48,956 bases of DNA, taken from NCBI GenBank assembly GCA_028699085.1, contig JAQVVF010000008.1:1-48956 (forward strand). The letters run 5' to 3'. The notes under the pieces were generated by a model. That model saw only the letters and a list, made by a program, of their open reading frames with translations. It was not told where the DNA came from and searched no databases. This DNA comes from Patescibacteria group bacterium (GTDB lineage Bacteria; Patescibacteriota; JABMPQ01; JAQVVF01). The stretch's first letter is position 1; every line of letters starts with the position of its first letter. The translations under genes and the position numbers were made by a program. This document shows, one piece after another, positions 1 to 8,950 of the stretch.

Positions 1-132
1 ACCTGCTCCGCTTGCTGATGTTCCATCGCCAAAACGACCTTTTGTCATATCTTTTCCTGCTTTTCCACCACCACTTTCTATTTGAGCAACTGCTTTAAGA
101 AAATGAGGATCAATCCCATATTTATTACCTCA
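1..132 (-). CDS. In-frame continuation of the 130..1206 ORF past a TGA: lytic transglycosylase/lysozyme-like segment (partial, runs off window)
   Basis: Manual translation of the reverse complement in the frame of ORF 130..1206 gives ...LDPYFIE-[TGA]-GNKYGIDPHFLKAVAQIESGGGKAGKDMTKRSFGDGTSASGAG..., open to the window edge. 'YGIDPHFLKAVAQIESGG' resembles the SLT/lysozyme-like catalytic Glu motif. Confidence 0.55.
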
Positions 133-1206
133 TTCAATGAAATATGGATCTAACGCTGTATTGGCTTGTAATTGCGCTGAACATTTTTTTGCATTTGCAT
201 ATACTGAACTATCAACTGGTGTAGTTCCATCGCCAGTGCCTTGTGTTGTCCCAGAGCTATTAACGCTTAGTTTAAACGGCGCTTCTATTTTACATTGCAA
301 AACATAAGGATTGATTAACGAAAAAAGGACATAGGCAAAAAGACCAATAAACATTCCAGCAACTGATCCCCAAATTGTTTCTTTTGCAGATGTTATTTTT
401 TCTTGATTGCCGTAAGAAGTAATATAGCCAAATCCGCCCCAGATGACTCCGGCTAAAGCGGCGACACCAATAAAAGAAATTCCTAGATTGAAAGCATTTT
501 TCCAAATTTCACAGGCAGTGCTTCCAGAAATTAATGATGATGGATTAGCTTCATAAGTAGGTGCGGTTGCTGTAGTGTCAATTGCTGGCGTTGTGCCTGT
601 ACTATCTGAAACTGGAATTTGACTCTGCCCCGTTCCAGTGCCTGGAGCATAATTTTTATTTATTATTTCATTTGCTACTCTAACATAGCTTGAATTATCA
701 TGAACATTTCCTGACGTTGCCCACATTGAAGCAGAATCTAAGACATTTACACCCGAACTATTAATGCCTGAATTAATTTGAGTAACGATTTCTGGATGGC
801 CATTTTTGAGACTTGGCACAGTCAGTGCAACAACATTCATGTTTTCTTCTTTTGCCTGAGAATAAATTGATTTTAAATTATTCAGTGTTGTTGCTGATGG
901 AATATTACCATGAGCATCATTGTATCCGCCCATAACCATAACAGTGTTATATCCCTTACCTTTAACATTGCCGTTAAATTTATCATTCAATATTTTATCA
1001 GTGGAAATACCAACCGTTGCAAAGACGCTAAGGTTAGGACATTTTTTCTTTAATTCTCCTCCAATACCAACTGCTAATGAATCGCCAATTATAGCAACGT
1101 TTCCTTGCGGGCAATCAGCAGCAAATACAGGAGACACAAAAAAAAGAATATTTAGAAATATTATAAAGGAATAGATTATTTTTTTTATTTTGGTAATAAT
1201 TATCAA
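130..1206 (-). CDS. Signal peptide + SGNH/GDSL-like hydrolase domain + T4SS pilin-like two-TM domain
   Basis: N-terminal hydrophobic segment; 'VAIIGDSLAVGIGG' (GDSL motif), 'VMGGYNDAHGN', 'NVHDNSSY' (SGNH blocks). C-terminal 'CEIWKNAFNLGISFIGVAALAGVIWGGFGYITSYGNQEKITSAKETIWGSVAGMFIGLFAYVLFSLINP' matches the T4SS pilin/VirB2-like architecture. Confidence 0.7.
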   Translation of the reverse strand: MIIITKIKKIIYSFIIFLNILFFVSPVFAADCPQGNVAIIGDSLAVGIGGELKKKCPNLSVFATVGISTDKILNDKFNGNVKGKGYNTVMVMGGYNDAHGNIPSATTLNNLKSIYSQAKEENMNVVALTVPSLKNGHPEIVTQINSGINSSGVNVLDSASMWATSGNVHDNSSYVRVANEIINKNYAPGTGTGQSQIPVSDSTGTTPAIDTTATAPTYEANPSSLISGSTACEIWKNAFNLGISFIGVAALAGVIWGGFGYITSYGNQEKITSAKETIWGSVAGMFIGLFAYVLFSLINPYVLQCKIEAPFKLSVNSSGTTQGTGDGTTPVDSSVYANAKKCSAQLQANTALDPYFIE

Positions 1207-1325
1207 TTTTCAATAACCAATTTACAATAAATTTTCAATTTTCTAATTTTCAATGGCTCAATCTATTGGTAATTGATTATTGAAAATTATATGTAAATTG
1301 AAAATTATAAATTGGAAATTAAGTT
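1203..1325. repeat. Gene-less AT-rich imperfect palindrome
   Basis: Arms TTTTCAATAACCAATTTACAATAAATTTTCAATTTTC / GAAAATTATATGTAAATTGAAAATTATAAATTGGAAATT around a short loop. Confidence 0.55.
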
Positions 1326-2565
1326 AAGGCATTACAAAAGCATAAAGCAATCCATCTTGGCGTCTTGTAAAATACATTATTTTTTCTCCAAGCATGAAAG
1401 GATTATAAACATCATAATCTTGGGAAAATTGAGTAGTACTGGCTAATTTCGTTGTCTTATTATTTTGAGTGTCAACTAGATAAAAAGAATCTTTGGAAAT
1501 AAAATTATAATTGTTGTAGGCATCTGGCAAAATCATGCATTTACTTAAATTTTCTGGAATAGCGCAAATTAAATTTTGATTATCTGGCAACCAAGTGCAT
1601 TTGTCTGCAAAAGTCTGGACGCCTAGATCAACATTTTTACTGTTCTGCAGATCATAAAATTGTAAATTTGTTGTTGTTGCATCAGCAACATTCTGTCCAG
1701 AATATACTATTTTATTGCCATCATTTGAAACGTTGACATTAAGACCATAATTACTAACTAGCTGATTAAAGTTTTTGCCAATAATATTTGCAGCAAAAGC
1801 GATTGCATTATTTTGAGTATTGGGCTCACTATAATAAATTAGTTTTGATTCTAGATTCCAATTAATGATTGGGAATTCACCTTCAAAAGGAGAAACACTA
1901 TTCCAATTAGAACCATCTAGATTAGACACTGAAATATTTGAAGTTCCAGTTGCTTTATCTAAAAATAGATAAGCAATTTTTTCTCCATCCGGAGATAATG
2001 TCGGAGATTTGATAGTTGAATCAACAGTTGTTTGTTTTTGATCATTGATATCAAAAATTAAATAATTTCTGGTCAAACCTTGATTGTCAGATAAGGTAAT
2101 TACTGCTCTATCTTTTTTCTTGGACCAAGAAATATCATAAACCTTGTCAATTCCTGATGAAGTGATTGGAGAAACTTGACTGCCATCTAAATTGGAAACA
2201 TAAAATTCTTTATTTTCTGGACTATAAAAGATGATTTTACTAAAATCGGCGGATAAGGTTGGACTAATCGTTTTTTGTTTTAAAACAGGTATGACTCTGT
2301 ATTTATCTGATTCGCCAGTTGCTGTCTGAAGGGCAATTTCTTTTCTTTTTTCTTCAACATATTCCTTTATTTTTTGATCTTCAGTAATGCCTGCTGCTCT
2401 TTCTTCATTTGTTAGCTTTAACCTCTGCTGTTCTGCTTCGTTTAAAGGCGGGAGATCATCTGCGACTTTTGTTTTTTGACGAAAAATTACAAAATAAATC
2501 GTCACTCCAAAAGCGATGATTAATGCGACTATTCCGATAATAATTAAAATTCTTTTTCTATCCAT
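1324..2565 (-). CDS. Membrane-anchored TolB/PD40-like beta-propeller protein
   Basis: N-terminal TM helix; repeated 'SPTLSPDGEKIAYLF', 'SADFSKIIFYSPENKEFYVSNLDGSQ', 'VSNDGNKIVYSG' blade motifs. Confidence 0.65.
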   Translation of the reverse strand: MDRKRILIIIGIVALIIAFGVTIYFVIFRQKTKVADDLPPLNEAEQQRLKLTNEERAAGITEDQKIKEYVEEKRKEIALQTATGESDKYRVIPVLKQKTISPTLSADFSKIIFYSPENKEFYVSNLDGSQVSPITSSGIDKVYDISWSKKKDRAVITLSDNQGLTRNYLIFDINDQKQTTVDSTIKSPTLSPDGEKIAYLFLDKATGTSNISVSNLDGSNWNSVSPFEGEFPIINWNLESKLIYYSEPNTQNNAIAFAANIIGKNFNQLVSNYGLNVNVSNDGNKIVYSGQNVADATTTNLQFYDLQNSKNVDLGVQTFADKCTWLPDNQNLICAIPENLSKCMILPDAYNNYNFISKDSFYLVDTQNNKTTKLASTTQFSQDYDVYNPFMLGEKIMYFTRRQDGLLYAFVMP

Positions 2566-4042
2566 TTTTTTTCTTTTCTTTTATAGTTATTAATAAAATA
2601 ATTATTCCAAGCAATCCAGCTGCAGCAATAAAGTTATAAAAATTTCTGAAGTTGTTTGGTAAAAATTTTTGCAATGATCCCAATGTTCCGGTTGTAGCAA
2701 TTTGAGCTCTCTCTTGGCTTGGTGTTAAAATTATTTTTTGTGTGGCATTCTCTGTTTGATTGGAATTGTAAACTTGATTGATAGCTGTTACTTCAACTAT
2801 TTTAATTTGATTGCCCATTTTGATATTTGGCGAGGTAAAATACGGAGTATTTGGATTTTCAACAGTTTTATTATCGATTTCTTGTCCATCAACTTTCCAA
2901 ATAATATCTAATTTTTGAGAGGGTTGGAAGTTCCCTAAACTGGCTCGAAAATTTACTTCTTGATTAGTATTTAATTGATAGCTTTGAGCAATACCATAGC
3001 TCGATTTTAAATTTGTGGAATTCAAAGTAATGCATTGGATGTCTTTTCCGAATGCGCCACAAATTGGCTTAATATTAATTTGAGGAGCAATAACATTCAA
3101 TGATTCTTCTTTTGTTGCTAATGTTTTTCCAGAGGAATCGGTGATTGTTAAGCCGACAAGATTATTATTTTGTGCTTGTGAAGCATTGCAAGCTGCTAAA
3201 TCATTCTGAATCGTTTGAGCTGGCAAAGTATTGATGACGAAAGAAGCAGTTTTAAATTTCTGACCCTTCCCGCTTTTGCCTTGTTGAGAAGTTCCATTAT
3301 ATGTCCATTGATAAACAAGACTATTAAGATAACTATCCAGATCAGTATAATTTGCAACTGTATTACATCCTTGATTGTTATATGTGTTTCTTAAATCAAC
3401 TGCTTCAACTTGAACGATATCGCTATATCGAAATTGGTTTTGTGATGATGTCGGCTTAAGAAAAATATCTGGAACTTGCAAGGCGATACTTTCACTTGAA
3501 ATATCAGTTTTATTTAAATTAAAATCAATTGTATTTGGATTATTTTGATCTGCAACACCAATGGCTCTTTTGTTGAATGAAAGGTCAAGACCGATCGGAA
3601 TTTTTAATGTAGTAATTGTTTTTTCTTTGGTGTTAGTATTGGTTGCTTCTGCTTTTACTTCTCGATAATCACCGCAACGCAAATCTTGACGAACTAAATC
3701 TTCATTCATATTAAATTCAAAAACAGAATTACTGGATTTTTTTTCTTGACCATCTAAAAACCAGCGATAGTTAATACCATTTGATCCGGTACTGCTGACA
3801 GCTTGAGCTGTTACTTTGACTGGACTTGTTGCTGATACTGGATTTGGAGTATAATCCAAAGTAATGCTCATAGGAAGCATTTTTTTAAGCTGATCTGCAG
3901 TTACATTTTCTGGATTTCCATCAATCAAGCTTTGAATTTCTTTTGGAAATTGGACTGGTTCTTCGTCTTGAGCAAAAGATTGATTAAAACTAATCAACAA
4001 AGATAATAGACTTAGAAAAATTATTATTTTATTTTTATTCAT
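2558..4042 (-). CDS. Secreted/surface protein with Ig/PKD-like domains and C-terminal TM helix
   Basis: Signal peptide, beta-rich repeats ('YRWFLDGQEKKSSNSVFEF', 'IIWKVDGQEIDNKTV'), C-terminal 'FYNFIAAAGLLGIIILLITIKEKKKNG'. Overlaps the next gene by 8 nt. Confidence 0.55.
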   Translation of the reverse strand: MNKNKIIIFLSLLSLLISFNQSFAQDEEPVQFPKEIQSLIDGNPENVTADQLKKMLPMSITLDYTPNPVSATSPVKVTAQAVSSTGSNGINYRWFLDGQEKKSSNSVFEFNMNEDLVRQDLRCGDYREVKAEATNTNTKEKTITTLKIPIGLDLSFNKRAIGVADQNNPNTIDFNLNKTDISSESIALQVPDIFLKPTSSQNQFRYSDIVQVEAVDLRNTYNNQGCNTVANYTDLDSYLNSLVYQWTYNGTSQQGKSGKGQKFKTASFVINTLPAQTIQNDLAACNASQAQNNNLVGLTITDSSGKTLATKEESLNVIAPQINIKPICGAFGKDIQCITLNSTNLKSSYGIAQSYQLNTNQEVNFRASLGNFQPSQKLDIIWKVDGQEIDNKTVENPNTPYFTSPNIKMGNQIKIVEVTAINQVYNSNQTENATQKIILTPSQERAQIATTGTLGSLQKFLPNNFRNFYNFIAAAGLLGIIILLITIKEKKKNG

Positions 4043-4044
4043 AA

Positions 4045-4698
4045 TTATAGACCTAAATTAACACCTAAGTAGCTTGCTAGATTGACGACTCCGGCAATCA
4101 TACTTCCTGCTACACCAGTTGTAATAATCGCTGGCATAAAAAGAGAAATATTGCAGGCGAGCACAGCTAGTAAAACTGGAATGTAAATCAGCTTTTCGAT
4201 TGGACCAAGTGGTGGAATATATTTTGATTTAAAAATATTTCCGCCAACAAATTGAATGCTCATAATTACCCATGTAACAACTAGACCCTCAATAGTAACT
4301 CCGGTAGCAACTTTGGCGAGATTTAAAAGGTTTTTTACGTTTTTAACTGCTTTTAATTGTTTTGCTGCTTGTGCTACTTGCTTGGCTTTTTTTGCAGTTG
4401 TTGTTTTTTTCTTATACTTTTTTAATGCTTCTGCTTTTGCCCTATTGAAGGCTTCATAATTATCGCCTTCATGGCCTCTCGAAACCGTATTTGGCATTGA
4501 TTCTGCATCTTCCTCTTCATCATCTTCTCCTTCAGCACCATCGAATTTGGCAATATTTTTTTGATTTATTAAATGCACTCCATAGTTGGATACAGATTTT
4601 TGATAGTTATTAAAATCAGGGGATGATTTTTTTTTGTGCTTAATCTCCTTTAGTTTTTCATAGAAAAATAGTTCTTTTTCACGGTTAATTGTTTGCAT
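4045..4698 (-). CDS. Multi-TM protein in the T4SS cluster, acidic/coiled N-terminus
   Basis: ORF 217 aa; 'GAEGEDDEEEDAES' acidic stretch followed by hydrophobic helices; packed in the minus-strand operon. Confidence 0.55.
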   Translation of the reverse strand: MQTINREKELFFYEKLKEIKHKKKSSPDFNNYQKSVSNYGVHLINQKNIAKFDGAEGEDDEEEDAESMPNTVSRGHEGDNYEAFNRAKAEALKKYKKKTTTAKKAKQVAQAAKQLKAVKNVKNLLNLAKVATGVTIEGLVVTWVIMSIQFVGGNIFKSKYIPPLGPIEKLIYIPVLLAVLACNISLFMPAIITTGVAGSMIAGVVNLASYLGVNLGL

Positions 4699-4726
4699 TT
4701 TTATTTTGGAGATTTTATCGTAGAAT

Positions 4727-5404
4727 TTATAACCAATATGCGCCGTTTAACTTCCATTCTTCTCCAGATTTAGAAAATTCTAATTTTAAAATTTGATATT
4801 TTACTGTTGGCTTATTATTCTGTGCAGTGATTTCTTCTCTCTTTGCTGTAACTATGGCAGTCATTTCTTTTTCGGTTGTATCTGAAATTCCAGAGCTAAT
4901 CGTTTTTGTTGTTACGCCGTAGAATGAAGCTTTTGGATCGATTGGCTTAGCTATTTGTTCGTCAATCCAATTTTTCATTTTGTCTGTAGAATAAGTTTTG
5001 ATTGTTTTCAAATTCTTGTAAGCTTCTTTATCTTTATTGGTAAATGTTCCATAAATTTCTGCAATCTTGGAAGCAAGAGCTAATACTGTCTTTTCTTGGT
5101 CTTCTTCAACTTTAACTTCTCCTTGATTCTCAATTGCATTTAAATTTTCCGTAGTTGCATTCTCAATAGCGTTGGCATTAATTTCAACAGTAGAGTTAGC
5201 ATTAGTATTAGTATTTGCTATCTCGTTAGCATTAATAATTGGAAATTCATTTTCATTTGCATTTATAGCAGTAGTATTGTTTGCAACAACATTTGCGTTC
5301 TGATTAGCTACTTGATTATTTGCTGGAGTTTCTTTTTTACAGCCAAAAGCTGTTGTGGCTAATGCTACTAGAGCTAGCATCAAAATGTTAGATTTTTTAA
5401 ACAT
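4727..5404 (-). CDS. Lipoprotein with Asn-rich linker
   Basis: 'MLALVALATTAFGCKKE' lipobox-like; 'NANVVANNTTAINANENEFPIINANEIANTNTNANS' low-complexity linker; globular C-terminus. Confidence 0.65.
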   Translation of the reverse strand: MFKKSNILMLALVALATTAFGCKKETPANNQVANQNANVVANNTTAINANENEFPIINANEIANTNTNANSTVEINANAIENATTENLNAIENQGEVKVEEDQEKTVLALASKIAEIYGTFTNKDKEAYKNLKTIKTYSTDKMKNWIDEQIAKPIDPKASFYGVTTKTISSGISDTTEKEMTAIVTAKREEITAQNNKPTVKYQILKLEFSKSGEEWKLNGAYWL

Positions 5405-5415
5405 AGTTTTATTTT

Positions 5416-5897
5416 AATTTTCAATTTCTAATTTTTAATTTTTATTAAATTTCTAATGCAATAATTTCTAAACCTTTTTGATTGTGCTTTTGTTATCAAT
5501 AGAACAAGTTATTGATTGAAAAATAAGATGAAGTTCATGCGTTTCTTTCCAAAATGGAACTATTTGTTCTCTTGATTCTGGATGATATTTTGCTAAAATT
5601 CTTAGCCAATATTTTGATTCATTAGCTTCTTTTTTGCATATATATATTTTGTTTCTAAAATCTTTTCTTGAGCTTGAGGCATTGGCTTCATAATAGTTTG
5701 CTCCAATTGAAGTAATAGCTCTTGTTAACTGCGTAATAATATTTTTATTAAAATCGTCTTTTTTTATTTTTTTAATGAATTCTAAAATGTTTTCTGATAA
5801 TCTTGCCGTTCTTTCTTCTAAATCATATTCTTTATTTTTGTTTGAAAATTGGTTCATTATAAATTTAATAGAAATTAAGAATTAGAAATTAGAAATT
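5416..5897. repeat. Inverted-repeat-flanked element carrying four-helix-bundle copy 1
   Basis: Left arm 5423-5452 AATTTCTAATTTTTAATTTTTATTAAATTT vs reverse complement of the right arm (within 5861-5897) AATTTCTAATTCTTAATTTCTATTAAATTT: 28/30 identical. Confidence 0.8.
5468..5857 (-). CDS. Four-helix bundle protein (S23/23S rRNA intervening-sequence protein family), copy 1
   Basis: 'LTRAITSIGANYYEANASSSRKDFRNKIYICKKEANESKYWLRIL' family signature. Confidence 0.85.
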   Translation of the reverse strand: MNQFSNKNKEYDLEERTARLSENILEFIKKIKKDDFNKNIITQLTRAITSIGANYYEANASSSRKDFRNKIYICKKEANESKYWLRILAKYHPESREQIVPFWKETHELHLIFQSITCSIDNKSTIKKV

Positions 5898-5899
5898 CG

Positions 5900-7756
5900 T
5901 TACACGCCTCCTTGCTCTTCTTCATAATTCTTTTTAGCTTGTTCAAGCTCTAATAATTGTTTTGGATCTGTAGTAATTATTTGATCTTCTGAATATGAAG
6001 CAACAATTTTTATGGCAACGTGTTTTGAGCCAGCAAAGAATATTCCCTCACCTACATCAGATTCTAATAACAAATATTTTTCTTCTTCAGTTAGATAAAA
6101 AGTTTTCTTCAATAAATCAATAGATGCTGGAGATTGTTTTAATAATAATTGCAAAGCGGAATTTGTTACAATTGCTTTCCCATAATCTGATGTTAAAAAA
6201 TCGTTAACATCTTGAGAAATTGTGGTTGTACCAAGATAATATTTTCTACCTCTTTTAGCAATTCCATACATGAATCGAGCTGACTCTTCATATTGCATCA
6301 TCCACCAAGCCTCATCAACAACTAAAATTCTTTTCTTCATTTGAGCTCTGACAATATTCCAGATATGATTTAGGATAACATACATTGCAATTGGCCGTAA
6401 TTCGTCTTCAAGATCTCTAATACTGAAAACAACAAAAGGATTATCAATCCGAACATTAGTTGCTTGATTTAAAAGACCAGCAAAAGTCCCTTCTGTATAT
6501 TTTTTTATTCTTGGAACAATTTCTTCTGCGCCTTGCATCCCTTCTAAAATCTCTTGCAAATCTTTCATGGTTGGAACTTCTACTTTTGATAAATCAGAGT
6601 CAGCAGTAATATCTTTTTTGGCGTAAGTTTCAATAATTCCTCGGTCTAACAAAGCATCTTCTTCTTTTGTTAATCTACCAAGCATAATTCTAAGCAAACC
6701 TTTGATGTTGATAACAGCTGATCTAATAATATCTTTTGTTTTCATGCCGGAAATTGCAGAAGGTAAATCAAATGGATTTAATCTATATTCTGATTCTAAA
6801 GACATTTTTAAGAATGTTCCACCGACTGATTCACATAAATATTTATATTCATTTTCTGGATCAATAACAATTACTTCAGTGCCAAACATTAAGGATCTTA
6901 ATATTTCTAATTTAACAGCATAACTTTTTCCTGCACCAGATGTAGCAAAAACAACTGAATTGGCATTTGGCAAAGTAAAACGATCAAATAAAATCAAGCT
7001 ATTGTTGTGTCTATTTATCCCGTAGAGAATGCCTTCATCAGAGGTTAATTCAGAAGAAACAAATGGGAAACTTGTTGATAACGGAGAAGTATTAAAATTG
7101 TTCATAACACCAAGCTCATCAAGACCTAAAGGAGTTGTAGTGTTGAATCCTTGCTCTGCTTGAAAAAAAGCTCTTTTTGAATAAATTAATCTTTGACCTA
7201 ATAAATCCTCGATTTCTTTGGTTGTTTTTTCTAATTTTTTTTCTGAATCTTCATAAATAGTTATATAGAGTGCGAAGTGAAAAAATCTTTCTGTTCCTTG
7301 AATTAAGCGATCACGCAATTCTTCAACATCATTAAGCGCTGTTTCTAACATTGGATCACGAACTTCACCTTTTTCTTGTTTTCCGGCGATAGTTGATTGG
7401 ATCTGTCCAACTTTATTTTTTAATGTTTTCAGAATCTTTTCTGATTCAACTGGCTGAATATACATTGCCATATCAGCCTCAATGTTCATATTAATAACTG
7501 GTGCAAACCAGCCAGTATTAACAAAACGAGGATAAGTGAAAACAAATAACGTTCTAACAAATTTGTCACCAAGTTTAAGATAATTTGGATTAACCTGCAA
7601 AGCGCTAGGTGCAATAATATCGCGAATCGAAACTAGACCCTTTCGATAGATTTCTTCAGCCTTAAGGATTTCTTGCTGTTCTTGTTCGGTCAAATTTTCT
7701 AAATTTTTCTTGCCAACTGGCAAATCTTTATCTTGCATAGTTTTATAAATTTCCAA
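5900..7756 (-). CDS. virB4: VirB4/TraC-family T4SS ATPase
   Basis: Walker A 'FATSGAGKSYAVK', 'VIVIDPENEYKYL', Walker B 'KRILVVDEAWWMM', 'TTTISQDVNDFL'. Confidence 0.92.
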   Translation of the reverse strand: MEIYKTMQDKDLPVGKKNLENLTEQEQQEILKAEEIYRKGLVSIRDIIAPSALQVNPNYLKLGDKFVRTLFVFTYPRFVNTGWFAPVINMNIEADMAMYIQPVESEKILKTLKNKVGQIQSTIAGKQEKGEVRDPMLETALNDVEELRDRLIQGTERFFHFALYITIYEDSEKKLEKTTKEIEDLLGQRLIYSKRAFFQAEQGFNTTTPLGLDELGVMNNFNTSPLSTSFPFVSSELTSDEGILYGINRHNNSLILFDRFTLPNANSVVFATSGAGKSYAVKLEILRSLMFGTEVIVIDPENEYKYLCESVGGTFLKMSLESEYRLNPFDLPSAISGMKTKDIIRSAVINIKGLLRIMLGRLTKEEDALLDRGIIETYAKKDITADSDLSKVEVPTMKDLQEILEGMQGAEEIVPRIKKYTEGTFAGLLNQATNVRIDNPFVVFSIRDLEDELRPIAMYVILNHIWNIVRAQMKKRILVVDEAWWMMQYEESARFMYGIAKRGRKYYLGTTTISQDVNDFLTSDYGKAIVTNSALQLLLKQSPASIDLLKKTFYLTEEEKYLLLESDVGEGIFFAGSKHVAIKIVASYSEDQIITTDPKQLLELEQAKKNYEEEQGGV

Positions 7757-8213
7757 TCCTCAATTATCAATTTTCAATAAATTTTTCAATTTTCAATCAT
7801 CAATTACTTTTTCTATCTAGTGAATTGGCTATTGTTTGAAAAATTAATGTCAATTCTTTGGCTTCTTTCCAAAGTTTTCTAATTTTTTCTTTTTCATTCG
7901 GCAGACAACTGGCTAACATTCTTAACCAATGAAGTGTTTCTTGTGCTTCTTTTTTGCAAATAAATATTTTATTCCTGAAATCTCTAGTAGAGCTAGCATT
8001 ATTTGCTTCACAATAATTTGCGCCAATGCTTGTTCCTGATCTGATTAACTGACTTATTATTGGTTTTGTTATTGAATCCTGAATAATAATTTTGCAATAA
8101 GTAATAATGCTTTCACCAAATTTTGCTGTTCTTTCTTCTAAATTATAATTTTGTTTTGAAAATTGGTCCATTGAATATTTATTGTAAACTGAGAATTGAT
8201 AATTGAAAATTAC
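7757..8213. repeat. Inverted-repeat-flanked element carrying four-helix-bundle copy 2
   Basis: Left CAATTATCAATTTTCA(gap)ATAAAT vs reverse complement of right CAATTATCAATTCTCAGTTTACAATAAAT. Confidence 0.7.
7800..8171 (-). CDS. Four-helix bundle protein (S23/IVP family), copy 2
   Basis: 'LIRSGTSIGANYCEANNASSTRDFRNKIFICKKEAQETLHWLRML'. Confidence 0.85.
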   Translation of the reverse strand: MDQFSKQNYNLEERTAKFGESIITYCKIIIQDSITKPIISQLIRSGTSIGANYCEANNASSTRDFRNKIFICKKEAQETLHWLRMLASCLPNEKEKIRKLWKEAKELTLIFQTIANSLDRKSN

Positions 8214-8215
8214 GC

Positions 8216-8950
8216 TTACGCTTGTTCTATCTTCAGTTTCTCTAATTCCCCCAATATTTCAGTAGTGCTCTCATCTGGATTATACCATGAATAAAATAGC
8301 TCAACTACTTCTTGAGTATTAAGCTGTGCAGACTGGATGCCAATTCCGCCAAGTCCGCTGATTACTGAATTAACCCGTAGTAAAAGCTCTTCTTGCTGTT
8401 TCTGAAATCCGACTTGTTCTTCTTTTATTTTTGAGGCTGGCGAAATAATGCCTTTTATTTTGTCCATTATACCTTCCGTAGCTTCAATTCCTGCTGGTGA
8501 ATATGGAACAACAACATAATAATGACTTGTAGTAATATTTGCTAATTCAACCATTGACTTAATAAATTCAGCATATTCAGCTGTTTGCATTCGCAATAAT
8601 TCATTTTCCTGCATTCTTTCCGCTTCTTTAACTTTTTCTAAGTAACCGCCAATATTTAGTTTTCTAGTTTGAATGACAATTTGGATTGGAAAATTTAATG
8701 AATTCAAAAAATCTTGATAACCAAAAACTTTAGCTTTTTGTTCATCTTCAGACATCAAAGCAAAATTGATGGAAGAACACATAACTACTGCCCGCAATGC
8801 TTTGTTTTTTAAAATAATGATGCCATCTCTGATTCCTGAAACATTCAAAAATTTCTGAGTTGTCTCTTCTTCCTTCTTGACTGCTTTGCTTGAAAGCATT
8901 GTTTCTTCGGGCTTTACTTTTTTTATTTCTTTCTTTTTTTCTTTTGCCAT
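8216..8950 (-). CDS. TraC-like N-terminal-domain protein of the T4SS cluster
   Basis: 'IIILKNKALRAVVMCSSINFALMSEDEQKAKVFGYQDFLNSLNFPIQIVIQTRKLNIGGYL...HYYVVVPYSP' as in VirB4-adjacent genes; lies between prgI-like and virB4. Confidence 0.65.
   Translation of the reverse strand: MAKEKKKEIKKVKPEETMLSSKAVKKEEETTQKFLNVSGIRDGIIILKNKALRAVVMCSSINFALMSEDEQKAKVFGYQDFLNSLNFPIQIVIQTRKLNIGGYLEKVKEAERMQENELLRMQTAEYAEFIKSMVELANITTSHYYVVVPYSPAGIEATEGIMDKIKGIISPASKIKEEQVGFQKQQEELLLRVNSVISGLGGIGIQSAQLNTQEVVELFYSWYNPDESTTEILGELEKLKIEQA

Noticed and set aside
130-132. Global UGA recoding (e.g. UGA = Gly as in Absconditabacteria/Gracilibacteria)
   Set aside because: rsmA (stop at 15879) and the membrane gene at 44308 end sensibly at TGA, and most genes use TAA/TAG; one in-frame TGA is not enough to infer a code change.
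920-1174. Plus-strand ORFs opposite minus-strand genes (e.g. 920, 4256, 6702, 10436, 11256, 11703, 13248, 21943, 28607, 39314)
   Set aside because: Antisense to well-supported CDSs, no recognisable motifs, low-complexity translations.
8216-8950. virB4 split into two genes by element insertion
   Set aside because: The 618-aa VirB4 looks full-length with its own N-terminal domain, so the 244-aa protein is better explained as a separate component.
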